Assembly: GCF_040649515.1 (NCBI RefSeq)
Contig: NZ_JBEZFP010000003.1
Span: forward strand, 62,001 to 126,000
Reading direction: 5' to 3'
DNA: 64,000 nucleotides
Source: Yinghuangia elevatio
GTDB lineage: Bacteria > Actinomycetota > Actinomycetes > Streptomycetales > Streptomycetaceae
Shown here: in pieces, positions 15,931-24,044 of the stretch
Layout: the number at the start of each line of letters is the position of its first letter
How positions within the stretch are numbered: the stretch's first letter is position 1
Position numbers and translations under genes: made by a program
Notes under the pieces: model-generated
What the model was told of the DNA's origin: nothing
Databases searched by the model: none
The model's input: the letters and a program-made list of their open reading frames with translations, nothing else

Positions 15931-16791
15931 TCAGTTCTTGACCGCGACAGCCCCGAACACCGTGGTGTCCTCGAGCTCTTGCGGAGTCTGCTCCGGCGCG
16001 TCCGGCCCCGGGCGCCACTGCGACACACGGACCAGGCCCGGTTCGACCGGGGTGAACCCGTCGAGCAGCCCGGCGATCTCCTCGTGGGTGCGGGGCACGA
16101 CGGGCGCGCTCGCGCGGTCGTAGACCGCCTCCGCGATGCGCTTCAACTCTTCGGTCTTGTACGTGACATGACTGAGAATCAGCACACTGCCGGGGACGAG
16201 CGCGGCGCTCAGCCGGGCGACGATGCCCGCCGGGTCCTCGTTGTCCCGTACGAAGTGCAGCACCATCGCGAGCACGAGCGCCACCGGCTGCCCGAAGTCG
16301 ATGACGTCGCGCACCTCGGGCGAGCCCACGATCTTCTCCGGGTCGCGGAGGTCGGCCTGCACGAACGTGGTGCGGCCGCGCGGGTCACCGGTGATCAGCG
16401 CACGGGCGTGGGCCAGCACGATGGGGTCGTTGTCGACATACGCGACGCGCGCCTCGGGATACACCGACTGGGCGATCTCGTGGATGTTCCCCTCGGCGGG
16501 GATCCCGGTGCCGATGTCGAGGAACTGGCCGATGCCGTGTTCGGTGGCGGCGCAACGCACCGCGCGGGCCAGGAAGTCGCGGTTGGCGCGGACCACGTGC
16601 CGGGCCTCGGGCGCCACGTCGAGGATGAGTTCGGCGGCCTGACGGTCGGCGGCGAAGTTGTTCTTGCCGCCGAGGAAGTAGTCGTACATACGCGCGGGAT
16701 GGGCGGTGGAAGTGTCGATGCCCTGGGGAACGTGGGTCTCGACTTCATCCCCTCGTGGCAGGCGCCACGGCTCCGATTCCCGCTGCGTCAC
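15931..16791 (-). CDS. SAM-dependent methyltransferase, DUF574 family, copy 2
   Basis: 286 residues, paralogue of the neighbouring downstream gene. The same N-terminal R-L-P-R-G-D-E...I-D-T-S-x-x-H-P-A-R-M-Y-D-Y-F-L-G-G-K-N-N-F-A-A-D-R and SAM site F-L-D-I-G-T-G-I-P are kept. The C-terminus differs (E-Q-T-P-Q-E-L-E-D-T...F-G-A-V-A-V), so the copies may act on different substrates. GTG start with GGGAGTG upstream. First gene of this transcription unit; it diverges from the binding-lipoprotein gene at 17046, with the two promoters in the 250-base gap. Confidence 0.9.
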   Translation of the reverse strand: MTQRESEPWRLPRGDEVETHVPQGIDTSTAHPARMYDYFLGGKNNFAADRQAAELILDVAPEARHVVRANRDFLARAVRCAATEHGIGQFLDIGTGIPAEGNIHEIAQSVYPEARVAYVDNDPIVLAHARALITGDPRGRTTFVQADLRDPEKIVGSPEVRDVIDFGQPVALVLAMVLHFVRDNEDPAGIVARLSAALVPGSVLILSHVTYKTEELKRIAEAVYDRASAPVVPRTHEEIAGLLDGFTPVEPGLVRVSQWRPGPDAPEQTPQELEDTTVFGAVAVKN

Positions 16792-17045
16792 GGCTTATCA
16801 CTCCCGCCCGTACGTCCTGGGCCGCACGTCCCCGAGAGCTTACCGGGTGCCCTGCGGCGATAGTGATCCAACCCTGCGGCGCAACCGGTGTTTCAGGCTG
16901 GACTGCGCTGGTCTGTCCGGTAATTCCGCTGCGCTGGAGTGCGGGAAACCCCTCGAATCGGCGCCACAGGTGGATCGTGTGACGCCGCGTGCGGACCATG
17001 GGATCCGTCGGGGGGCGCGAACGCGGTGTCGGGGGGCGGGGTCTT

Positions 17046-18044
17046 ATGCGAACGACCGGGATGCGGCGAGCAGTTGTCGCCTTGTTGGTTCCGCTGGTCG
17101 TGGCGGTGGCCGCGTGCTCCCCGGGGGACCGCCGGGTGGCTCCGGTGGTGCTGTCGTCGCCGTCGCTGGTACCGGCCGCGTGGCCCGCGACGGACGCCGA
17201 CTACCCGGCGGCGTCCGGGGCCGCCGCGTGCGACCCGCGCGAAAGCCTGACCCCGCTCTCGACACTCCCGAAACCCGGCAACATGCCGCCGGGTTCGACG
17301 ATGGAGCGAATCCGGAGGGACCAGCGGCTGAGGGTCGGGGTCGACCAGAACACGATGTTCTTCGCGTCGATCGACAGGCTGTCCAAGGAGAACGTCGGCT
17401 TCGACATCGACATGGCCGAGGCGGTCGGCCTGGCCATCTTCGGCGAGCCGGGCCACGTGGACTACCAGGTCATCACGCAGGCGCAGCGCATCCCCATGCT
17501 CCAGCAGGGCAAGGTCGACCTGGTGGTGGACACCATGACGATCACCTGCGACCGCAAGACGCAGGTCTCGTTCAGCGGCAACTACTACGACGACGGACAG
17601 CGGATCCTGGTGCCGCGCGACTCGCCCGCGCAGAACATCGCGGGACTGGCCGGGCAGCGGGTGTGCACGGCGCGCGTGACGACGTCGATCGTGACGCTGC
17701 GGAACTCGGGCGTGCTGCCGTACGCGGTCGACAACTGGACCGACTGCCTTGTCGCCCTTCAGCGCGGCGAGGTGGACGCGATCTCCACGACGGGTGCCCT
17801 GCTGGCCGGCCTCAAGGCGCAGGACGTCGACACCGAGATCCGGGGCCCGCGCTTCACCGACGAGCCGCACGGGATGGCCGTACCGCTGGGACAGGACGAC
17901 TTCGTACGCTTCCTGAACCGGTTGTTGGCCGACATGATCGAGGACGGCCGCTGGCAGGCGATGTACGACCGCTGGCTCGCGGTCCCCCTCGCCGATCCCG
18001 CGAACCCCGACCCGGAGCCGCCGGTGACCCGCTACCGGGATTGA
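17046..18044 (+). CDS. Glutamate/polar amino-acid type ABC binding lipoprotein
   Basis: 332 residues, exported lipoprotein. Signal: M-R-R, hydrophobic V-V-A-L-L-V-P-L-V-V-A-V-A and lipobox A-V-A-A-C. The SBP_bac_3 fold follows: L-R-V-G-V-D-Q-N-T-M-F-F, F-D-I-D-M-A-E-A-V, Q-R-I-P-M-L-Q-Q-G-K-V-D-L-V-V-D-T-M-T-I-T. The long Pro/Ala segment before the domain is typical of the GlnH proteins that in mycolata work with the PknG kinase system. No permease or kinase gene is next to it; DUF445 follows 49 bases later. ATG at 17046 preferred over 16989 because of GGGGCGGGG upstream and a proper signal peptide. Confidence 0.85.
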   Translation: MRTTGMRRAVVALLVPLVVAVAACSPGDRRVAPVVLSSPSLVPAAWPATDADYPAASGAAACDPRESLTPLSTLPKPGNMPPGSTMERIRRDQRLRVGVDQNTMFFASIDRLSKENVGFDIDMAEAVGLAIFGEPGHVDYQVITQAQRIPMLQQGKVDLVVDTMTITCDRKTQVSFSGNYYDDGQRILVPRDSPAQNIAGLAGQRVCTARVTTSIVTLRNSGVLPYAVDNWTDCLVALQRGEVDAISTTGALLAGLKAQDVDTEIRGPRFTDEPHGMAVPLGQDDFVRFLNRLLADMIEDGRWQAMYDRWLAVPLADPANPDPEPPVTRYRD

Positions 18045-18093
18045 TCCGTCCCGGCCCTGTCTTGCCGCGTGCGCCGCAGGGCAGCACCTGAGA

Positions 18094-19386
18094 ATGAGCC
18101 CCATGGACGATCTCGCGACGCGCACCGCCGCCGGGCCGACGGCGTCGGAGCGCGAAAAGGCACGCGGAGTGCGCCGCATGAAGGCGATCGCGGTCGGTTT
18201 CCTGGTCTTCGCCACCATTGTCTTCGCGGTCACGCGCTGGCTGGAGTCGCGCGGCGCCGGGCCCTGGGCGGGGTACGTGCAGGCCGCCGCGGAGGCCGGC
18301 ATGGTCGGCGCGATGGCCGACTGGTTCGCGGTCACGGCGCTGTTCCGCCGCCCGCTCGGCCTGCCGATCCCGCACACCGCGATCATCCCGACGCGCAAGG
18401 ACGCGCTGGGCGACAGCCTCGGCGAGTTCGTCGGCGACAACTTCCTGTCCGACACAGTCGTGCGCGGCCGGCTCGCCCAGATGGACGTCTCGCGCCGCTT
18501 CGGCGCGTGGCTGGCCGACGAGGGCCACGCCGAACGGGTGACCGAGGAACTGGCCGCGCTGGCCCGCGCGGCGCTCACCATCCTGCGCGACGAGGACGTG
18601 CAGACCGTCTTCGGCCAGGCCATCACCCGCCGGGTCTCGGCGCGGCAGGTCGCGCAGCCCGTCGGGGCGCTGCTCGGCCGCGTGGTGGCGGACGGCGGGC
18701 ACCACGGGCTGGTCGACCTGGTCACCGACAAGGCGTACGCCTGGCTGGTCGACAACCGCGAGGCGGTCCTGCGGGTCGTCGCGGAGGAGTCGCCCGGCTG
18801 GTCGCCGCGCTTCCTGGACCGCACGGTGGCCAACAAGGTGCACCGCGAACTGGTGCGCTTCGCGGGGGCGGTACGCGACGACCGCGACCACCCGGCGCGG
18901 GCCGCGGTCGACGCGTTCCTCGCCGACACGGCCGAGGACATGCAGCACGATCCGCGCATGATCGCGCAGATTGAGGGCCTGCGGGACCGTACGCTCGCGC
19001 ACCCGCAGATCCAGGACCTGATCGCGTCGGTGTGGAGTGCGGCGCGCGCGATGCTGGTGGAGGCGACCGAGGACCCGGACAGCGAGCTGCGGGCGCGCAG
19101 CGCCAAGGCGGTCCGGGCGTTCGGGACGAAGCTGGCGGAGGACCCGCGCATGCGGGCGAAGGTCGACACGTGGCTGGCGGACGGGGCGGCGTACGTGGTG
19201 ACGAATTACCAGGCGGAGATCACCGCGTTGATCAGCGACACCGTGCACGCGTGGGACCCGGCCGAGACGTCCGCCAAGATCGAGCTGCACGTCGGCCGGG
19301 ACCTTCAGTTCATCCGCATCAACGGCACCGTCGTAGGCGCGCTGGTAGGGCTGGTGATCCACACTCTCGCCGAACTGGCGGGATGA
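18094..19386 (+). CDS. DUF445 family membrane protein
   Basis: 430 residues of the DUF445 family, function unknown. One membrane segment lies at about residues 29-45 (I-A-V-G-F-L-V-F-A-T-I-V-F), followed by the family signature A-A-E-A-G-M-V-G-A-M-A-D-W-F-A-V-T-A-L-F-R-R-P-L-G-L-P-I-P-H-T-A-I-I-P. The middle is long helical repeats probably forming a coiled rod, and the C-terminal R-I-N-G-T-V-V-G-A-L-V-G-L-V-I-H is the second membrane anchor, as usual in this family. Start: ATG at 18094 or 18103, neither with a strong ribosome-binding site. Likely in one unit with the binding lipoprotein 49 bases upstream. Confidence 0.85.
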   Translation: MSPMDDLATRTAAGPTASEREKARGVRRMKAIAVGFLVFATIVFAVTRWLESRGAGPWAGYVQAAAEAGMVGAMADWFAVTALFRRPLGLPIPHTAIIPTRKDALGDSLGEFVGDNFLSDTVVRGRLAQMDVSRRFGAWLADEGHAERVTEELAALARAALTILRDEDVQTVFGQAITRRVSARQVAQPVGALLGRVVADGGHHGLVDLVTDKAYAWLVDNREAVLRVVAEESPGWSPRFLDRTVANKVHRELVRFAGAVRDDRDHPARAAVDAFLADTAEDMQHDPRMIAQIEGLRDRTLAHPQIQDLIASVWSAARAMLVEATEDPDSELRARSAKAVRAFGTKLAEDPRMRAKVDTWLADGAAYVVTNYQAEITALISDTVHAWDPAETSAKIELHVGRDLQFIRINGTVVGALVGLVIHTLAELAG

Positions 19387-19395
19387 ACGCGGGCA

Positions 19396-19431
19396 CCGCG
19401 TCGGGGGACGTGCTGTTCCTGCCCGACGCGG
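19396..19431. terminator. Hairpin between DUF445 and acyl-CoA synthetase genes
   Basis: Ten-base perfect inverted repeat (CCGCGTCGGG at 19396-19405, CCCGACGCGG at 19422-19431) located between two convergent stop codons. Likely bidirectional terminator. Confidence 0.7.
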
Positions 19432-19475
19432 CGTCCCGGGCTGCGACGCGCCGACGCGCGCGTCCCTGGCGGGTC

Positions 19476-21089
19476 CTATCCGTTCGACAGTTCCTCGGCG
19501 CGGGCCTTTGCGGCGCGTAGGTCGACCTTGCCGGCCGCGGTGCGCTCGATGGCGTCGACGACGTGGATCTCCTTGGGCGCCTTGTAGCCGGCGATGAGGG
19601 TGCGCACGTGCGCGCTGAGGTCGTCGTACGCCGGCGCGGTGCCCTCGCGCGGCACGATCAGCGCCGTGACGCGCTGGCCGAACCGCGGGTCCGGGACGCC
19701 GACCACGACCGCGTCGAAGACGTCCGGGTGCGACTTGAGGGCGGACTCGACCTCGTCGGGGAAGACCTTCTCGCCACCGGTGTTGATGGTGGCGCTGCCG
19801 CGGCCGAGCAACGTGAGCGTGCCGTCGGCCTCGATGAGCGCGAAGTCGCCGGGGAGCACCCACCGGCGGCCCTCGCCGTCGACGAGGAACGTGGCGCGGG
19901 TCTTCTCGTCGTCGCCGTGGTAGCCGAGCGGGATGTGGCCGCTGACGGCGAGGCGTCCGACCGTGCCGGAGCCGGGCTCGACGGGCTTGAGGTCGTCGTC
20001 CAGGACGGTGGTCGTCTTGGAGGACGCGAATCGGGTCGCGCCGCCGGGGGCGCCGGCCTGCCGGGCCGCGGCGCCGGTCTCCGAGGCGCCGAAGCTGTCG
20101 ATCACGAACAGTCCGGCGACCTTCTCCAGTTGGTTGCGGACCGGGGCGCTCATCGGGGCGCCGCCGTTGCTGACCGCCATGAGGGAGGAGAGGTCGTACT
20201 TGCCCTTGTGCTCCTCGTACCAGTCGGCCAGCGGCCTGGCCATGCCGTCGCCGACGACGGAGAGCGAGAGCACCTTCTCCTTCTCGACCAGTGCCATCAC
20301 GGCGTCGGGCTCGAAGCGGCGGCCGGTCCACAGCAGGTACGTGTTGCCCATGTAGAAGGTGTTCCACATCGACCACTGCCCGCCGCCGTGCATCATCGGC
20401 GCGAGGCCCATCATCACGTGGCCGGCGGAGGCGAGTGCCTCGGCGGCGAGTTCCTCGTGTGTGGTGATCTTGGGCTTGCCGACCCGGCCGGCCTGGAGGG
20501 CCGCGAAGAAGATGTCCTCGCTGCGCCACAGCACGCACTTGGGCATGCCGGTGGTGCCGCCGGTGTAGAGGCCGTACAGGTCGTCGCCGCTGCGCTCGCC
20601 GAAGCCGCGCTCGGGCGACGCGGCGGCGAGGGCGTCCTCGTAGCCGACCGCGCCGGGGACGGTGTGCTCGGTGCCGGTGCCGTCCTCCAGGAGGACCACG
20701 TGCCTGAGCGCCGGGAACTTGGGGACGAGGCGGGCGACGGTGTCGGCGAAGGCGCGCTCGACGACGAGGGCGGCCATGCCGGAGTTGCCGTACAGGTAGT
20801 CGAGCTCGGCCTCGACGTACCGGTAGTTGATGTTGATCGGCACCGCGCGCGCCTTGTGCACGCCGACCATGGTCTCGATCCACTCGGCCCGGTTCCACGC
20901 GTGCACTCCGACGAAGTCCCCGGGCCGCACGCCGGCGCCGATCAGGTGGTGGGCGACGCGGTTCGCCCGCTCGTCCAGCTGCCGGTAGGTCAGGCGGACG
21001 TCGCCGGCGACGAGCGCGGCCCGGCCGGGCACGGCGTCGACCACGGCCTCGAACAGGTCGGCGAGGTTGAACGTCGGGCTGGTGCTCAT
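19476..21089 (-). CDS. Long-chain or steroid side-chain acyl-CoA synthetase (FadD type)
   Basis: Activates a carboxylic acid to its CoA thioester through an acyl-AMP. 537 residues with the ANL-superfamily motifs: P-loop-like Y-T-G-G-T-T-G-M-P-K, D-S-F-G-A-S-E-T-G, G-D-F-A, and G-R-G-S-A-T-I-N-T-G-G-E-K-V-F-P-D-E-V-E, with the late catalytic Lys in R-T-A-A-G-K-V-D. The N-I-N-Y-R-Y and W-S-M-W-N-T-F blocks are like mycobacterial FadD17/FadD19-type enzymes used on steroid or branched side chains. ATG at 21089 preceded by GGGGAG; an upstream in-frame ATG is rejected. Divergent from an aldehyde dehydrogenase with a shared operator between them. Confidence 0.88.
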   Translation of the reverse strand: MSTSPTFNLADLFEAVVDAVPGRAALVAGDVRLTYRQLDERANRVAHHLIGAGVRPGDFVGVHAWNRAEWIETMVGVHKARAVPININYRYVEAELDYLYGNSGMAALVVERAFADTVARLVPKFPALRHVVLLEDGTGTEHTVPGAVGYEDALAAASPERGFGERSGDDLYGLYTGGTTGMPKCVLWRSEDIFFAALQAGRVGKPKITTHEELAAEALASAGHVMMGLAPMMHGGGQWSMWNTFYMGNTYLLWTGRRFEPDAVMALVEKEKVLSLSVVGDGMARPLADWYEEHKGKYDLSSLMAVSNGGAPMSAPVRNQLEKVAGLFVIDSFGASETGAAARQAGAPGGATRFASSKTTTVLDDDLKPVEPGSGTVGRLAVSGHIPLGYHGDDEKTRATFLVDGEGRRWVLPGDFALIEADGTLTLLGRGSATINTGGEKVFPDEVESALKSHPDVFDAVVVGVPDPRFGQRVTALIVPREGTAPAYDDLSAHVRTLIAGYKAPKEIHVVDAIERTAAGKVDLRAAKARAEELSNG

Positions 21090-21160
21090 GGGACTCCCCA
21101 CGCGAGGACTGAGGACTGGCGCGAACTGACACGTGACTGCAACAGGTTTCAGAAACATAC

Positions 21161-21176
21161 CCTTGACAAGGTCAAA
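21161..21176. promoter_or_regulatory. Palindromic operator CCTTGACAAGG-TCAAA
   Basis: Perfect 11-base palindrome (centre A/T) followed by TCAAA, in the AT-rich gap between the divergent acyl-CoA synthetase and aldehyde dehydrogenase genes, 72 and 74-89 bases from their start codons. The same 16 bases with one change at the palindrome centre occur at 47888-47903 upstream of the acyl-CoA dehydrogenase operon. It also contains TTGACA and, on the other strand, TTGACC, which could be -35 elements. A shared repressor site is inferred. Confidence 0.65.
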
Positions 21177-21249
21177 AACATAGCCTGAGGCTGGAGGCCG
21201 GCACGGCCGACGAAGGTCCGGGCACACAGGGGAACACAGGAGTTTCGGG

Positions 21250-22683
21250 ATGCGCGTTCACGACAAGATCTTCATCGGCGGCGAGTGGGTGGAGCCCACG
21301 GGCACCGACACGTTCGACGTGCACAACGCCTCGACGGAAGAGGTGATCGGCCGCGTTCCGGCCGGCACCGAGGAAGACGTGAACCGCGCGGTGGCCGCGG
21401 CTCGCAAGGCCTTCGAGGGCCCCTGGGCCGCCGCGACCCCGGACGAGCGCGGCGACGTCCTCGCCGCCCTGTCGGCCGGCATCATGGGCCGCCTCCAGGA
21501 GTTCGCCGAGGTCATCGCGCAGGAGACCGGCTGCCCGATCGACAACTCGGTCGGCGTCCAGGTCTTCAGCTCCACGATGGTGCTGGACTACTACGCCAAG
21601 CTGGTCCGCGAGTACCCGTTCGAGGAGCAGCGCCAGGGCGCGATCTTCAAGACGCTGGTACGCCGCGAGCCGGTCGGCGTCGTGGCGGCGATCGTGCCGT
21701 GGAACGTCCCGCTGTTCGTCACCGTCCTCAAGCTCGCCCCGGCGCTCGCCGCGGGCTGCACGGTGGTCCTGAAACCGTCCCCGGAGACCGCGCTCGACGC
21801 ATACATGCTGGCCGAGGTCGCCCTCGAGGCGGGCGTGCCGGCCGGCGTGCTCAACATCGTCGTCGCCGACCGCGAGGTCAGCGAGAAGCTGGTCGTGCAC
21901 CCGGACATCGACAAGGTGTCGTTCACCGGCTCCACCGCGGCGGGCCGCCGCATCGGCGCGCTGTGCGGCGAGCGCCTGCGCCCGCTGACCCTGGAGCTCG
22001 GCGGGAAGTCGGCGTGCATCCTCATGGAGGACGCCGACCTCGACGTGGCCGTCCCCGGCCTGCTGCCCGGCTCGTTCAACAACAACGGCCAGGCGTGCGT
22101 CGCGCAGACGCGCGTGCTCGCGCCGCGCTCGCGCTACGACGAGGTCGTCGCCAAGCTGGCCGAGCACGTGGGCGCCATGACGGTCGGCGACGCGCTGGAG
22201 AAGGGCCTCGCGATCGGCCCGCTGGTCTCCGAGCGGCAGCGCGACCGGGTGCTGGGCTACATCGAGAAGGGCAAGGCCGAGGGCGCCCGCGTGGTGGTCG
22301 GCGGCGGCCGTCCGGAGGGCCTCGACAAGGGCTGGTTCGTGCAGCCGACGGTGTTCGCGGACGTCACGAACGACATGACCATCGCGCAGGAGGAGATCTT
22401 CGGCCCGGTGCTCGCGGTCATCGCGTACGACGACATCGACGACGCGGTCGCCATCGCCAACGACTCGCCGTACGGCCTGTCCGGCGGCGTGTGGGGCACC
22501 GACGTCGAGGCGGCCACCGAGGTCTCGCGGCGCATGGAGACCGGCACGGTCAGCGTCAACTCGTGGGTGGCGATGGACTTCGGGGCGCCGTTCGGCGGCT
22601 ACAAGCAGTCCGGCCTCGGCCGCGAGCTGGGCCCGGAGGGCCTGGACGCGCTGGTCGAACTGAAGACGGTCGTCCTGCCGTAA
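21250..22683 (+). CDS. NAD(P)-dependent aldehyde dehydrogenase
   Basis: Oxidises an aldehyde to the acid. 477 residues, full ALDH fold. Catalytic Cys283 in N-N-G-Q-A-C-V-A-Q, general base Glu249 in L-E-L-G-G-K-S, Asn152 in P-W-N-V-P, and cofactor motif F-T-G-S-T-A-A-G. The C-terminal P-F-G-G-Y-K-Q-S-G-L-G-R-E is intact. ATG at 21250 has CAGGAG upstream. Divergent from the acyl-CoA synthetase through a shared palindromic site, so the two probably act in sequence: aldehyde to acid, acid to acyl-CoA, feeding beta-oxidation. Substrate not visible from sequence. Confidence 0.93.
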   Translation: MRVHDKIFIGGEWVEPTGTDTFDVHNASTEEVIGRVPAGTEEDVNRAVAAARKAFEGPWAAATPDERGDVLAALSAGIMGRLQEFAEVIAQETGCPIDNSVGVQVFSSTMVLDYYAKLVREYPFEEQRQGAIFKTLVRREPVGVVAAIVPWNVPLFVTVLKLAPALAAGCTVVLKPSPETALDAYMLAEVALEAGVPAGVLNIVVADREVSEKLVVHPDIDKVSFTGSTAAGRRIGALCGERLRPLTLELGGKSACILMEDADLDVAVPGLLPGSFNNNGQACVAQTRVLAPRSRYDEVVAKLAEHVGAMTVGDALEKGLAIGPLVSERQRDRVLGYIEKGKAEGARVVVGGGRPEGLDKGWFVQPTVFADVTNDMTIAQEEIFGPVLAVIAYDDIDDAVAIANDSPYGLSGGVWGTDVEAATEVSRRMETGTVSVNSWVAMDFGAPFGGYKQSGLGRELGPEGLDALVELKTVVLP

Positions 22684-22708
22684 CCCGTGCGGGGCGCCCC
22701 CCGCTACC

Positions 22709-22744
22709 GAACGGCCCGGAGCCTGGTGGTACTCCGGGCCGTTC
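22709..22744 (+). terminator. Hairpin terminator after aldehyde dehydrogenase
   Basis: Perfect 13-base inverted repeat (22709-22721 and 22732-22744, ten-base loop), 26 bases after the stop codon, followed by a short T-containing stretch (GTCGTTT). Confidence 0.85.
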
Positions 22745-22787
22745 GTCGTTTCGGCGGTGACGGCGGCTGCCGAAGCACGCCGCTGCC

Positions 22788-23759
22788 ATGATGGCTCGGG
22801 TGGACAACGACGACAGCCTTCACGACAGCCCCGCCCACCCCCCGACGAACCGAACAGGCCCGCGACGCAGCCGTCTTGCCCTCGCCACGCTCGCCCTCGC
22901 GGCGACGCTGGCGGCGGTCTCCGCCTGCGGCTCGGACGACGAAGGCGCCCCCGACAAGGCGTTCCCGACGGGCGGCGGCAAACCGACCGGCCCGACGGTG
23001 ACGGTGGTGCTCGGCGCCCCCACCGGGGCATCCGGCGCCGACCTGGAGCGGGCCCGCGAAATCCTGGACCGGCGCCTGGAGTTGGCGGGCGTACCCGGAA
23101 CCGTGGAACTGCGCGACGGCCGGCTCGTGGTGACCGGCGCGGCCGCCGACCGGGAGGTCCTGACCGGCATCGAACGCCGCGGACGCCTGGAGTTCCGCCC
23201 GGTGTACGCCGCCGAGCCGGTCGGTGCGGCCGCACCCGCCCCGCCGGGCGCGACCGGGAGCGGCGAACTGCCGGGCGTCTCGGCGGAGTTGCGCGCCACG
23301 TACGCCGCTCTCGACTGCTCCCAGCCGACCGCGCCGCCGACCACCCTGCCGCCTGCCGACGCCCCCGCCGCCGCATGCGCGCAGGACACGACCGACGGAA
23401 CGGTCGAACGCTTCCTGCTCGGCCCGACGGCACTCGACGGCGGCACGGTGCAGAAGGCCACTGCCGAGGAGCCGGACGAGATGCCCGGCCAGTGGCAGGT
23501 CACCATCTCGTTCAACAGCGCCGGCGCCGACAAGTTCGGCAAGCTGACCACCGACCTGAGCAGCGGCTCGCAGCCCACCGACCGCCTCGCGGTGACCCTC
23601 GACGGGGTCGTCCTGATCGCCCCCACCGTGGCCCAGCCGCTGAGCGGCGGCACCGCGGTCATCACCGGGAAGTTCACCCGCGCCGACGCCAGGCGCATCG
23701 CGGCGTCGCTGCAGACGGGCGCGCTGCCGGTGCCGCTGACCGTGGAGTCGACCACGTAG
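22788..23759 (+). CDS. SecD-like lipoprotein (SecDF P1 head-type domain)
   Basis: 323 residues, secreted lipoprotein. N-terminal 30 residues are polar, then R-R-S-R-L-A-L-A-T-L-A-L-A-A-T-L-A-A-V-S-A-C with lipobox V-S-A-C. The mature part resembles the soluble periplasmic P1 region of SecD without the membrane channel: L-E-R-A-R-E-I-L-D-R-R-L-E-L-A-G-V-P, E-R-R-G-R-L-E-F-R-P-V, and W-Q-V-T-I-S-F-N-S-A-G-A-D-K-F-G-K-L-T-T. The canonical SecD equivalents are F-x-x-A-x-x-I-I-x-x-R and V-x-F-x-F-x-x-x-G-x-x-x-F. Function in export is not established. Start uncertain between ATG 22788, ATG 22791 and GTG 22800. Confidence 0.75.
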   Translation: MMARVDNDDSLHDSPAHPPTNRTGPRRSRLALATLALAATLAAVSACGSDDEGAPDKAFPTGGGKPTGPTVTVVLGAPTGASGADLERAREILDRRLELAGVPGTVELRDGRLVVTGAAADREVLTGIERRGRLEFRPVYAAEPVGAAAPAPPGATGSGELPGVSAELRATYAALDCSQPTAPPTTLPPADAPAAACAQDTTDGTVERFLLGPTALDGGTVQKATAEEPDEMPGQWQVTISFNSAGADKFGKLTTDLSSGSQPTDRLAVTLDGVVLIAPTVAQPLSGGTAVITGKFTRADARRIAASLQTGALPVPLTVESTT

Positions 23760-23810
23760 CAGCACGCAAGGACACGTGACACGGACCCGGACACGGGCAC
23801 GAATACGGAT

Positions 23811-23858
23811 ACGGGCACGGGCTCGGGCGCGGCAGCCAAGACCGCGACCCGTGCCCGT
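23811..23858 (+). terminator. Long hairpin after the SecD-like gene
   Basis: Perfect 11-base arms ACGGGCACGGG (23811-23821) and CCCGTGCCCGT (23848-23858), with an inner GCGG/CCGC stem in the loop. Fifty bases after the stop; T-rich repeat follows directly. Likely terminator. Confidence 0.65.
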
Positions 23859-23917
23859 TGCCTTGCCTTGCCCTGCCCTGCTTTGCCCTGCCTTGCCTTG
23901 CCTTGCCCTGCCCTGCC
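23858..23917. repeat. Pentanucleotide TTGCC/CTGCC microsatellite
   Basis: Twelve consecutive five-base units, all TTGCC or CTGCC except one CTGCT, then two CGGCT units. It lies in the gap between the SecD-like gene and the MFS exporter. Such a tract is prone to slippage; it is outside any supported gene but 115 bases upstream of the exporter operator. Confidence 0.9.
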
Positions 23918-24020
23918 CGGCTCGGCTCGCAGCCGGGGCCGCGCCCAAAGTTCATATTCCGGGCACACCGTGGCCGACGCGCGCATGTCTCTGACACAGA
24001 CGCGTGCACATCCCTGACCT

Positions 24021-24044
24021 ATATGAGACGATCATGTCTCATAT
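24021..24044 (+). promoter_or_regulatory. Perfect palindromic operator spanning the exporter start codon
   Basis: ATATGAGAC-GATCAT-GTCTCATAT: nine-base perfect arms around a six-base spacer, AT-rich in a very GC-rich genome. The ATG of the MFS gene at 24034 lies in the spacer. Size and form fit a TetR-family dimer site. A TATATG element at 24020-24025 could be the -10 of a promoter giving a very short or leaderless mRNA, so a bound repressor would block both transcription and start. Confidence 0.75.

Noticed and set aside
13837..16863. Open frame of about 1000 codons on the plus strand
   Set aside because: Antisense shadow of the CoA-transferase and the two methyltransferase genes, with repeats that mirror the paralogues.
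17854..21132. Open frame of about 1090 codons on the minus strand
   Set aside because: Shadow across the fadD, DUF445 and binding-protein genes in a wrong frame; low-complexity Arg/Pro composition.
23770..23925. Small proteins rich in Leu-Pro-Cys-Pro-Ala in the pentamer repeat
   Set aside because: They only translate the microsatellite; no ribosome-binding site and no family.
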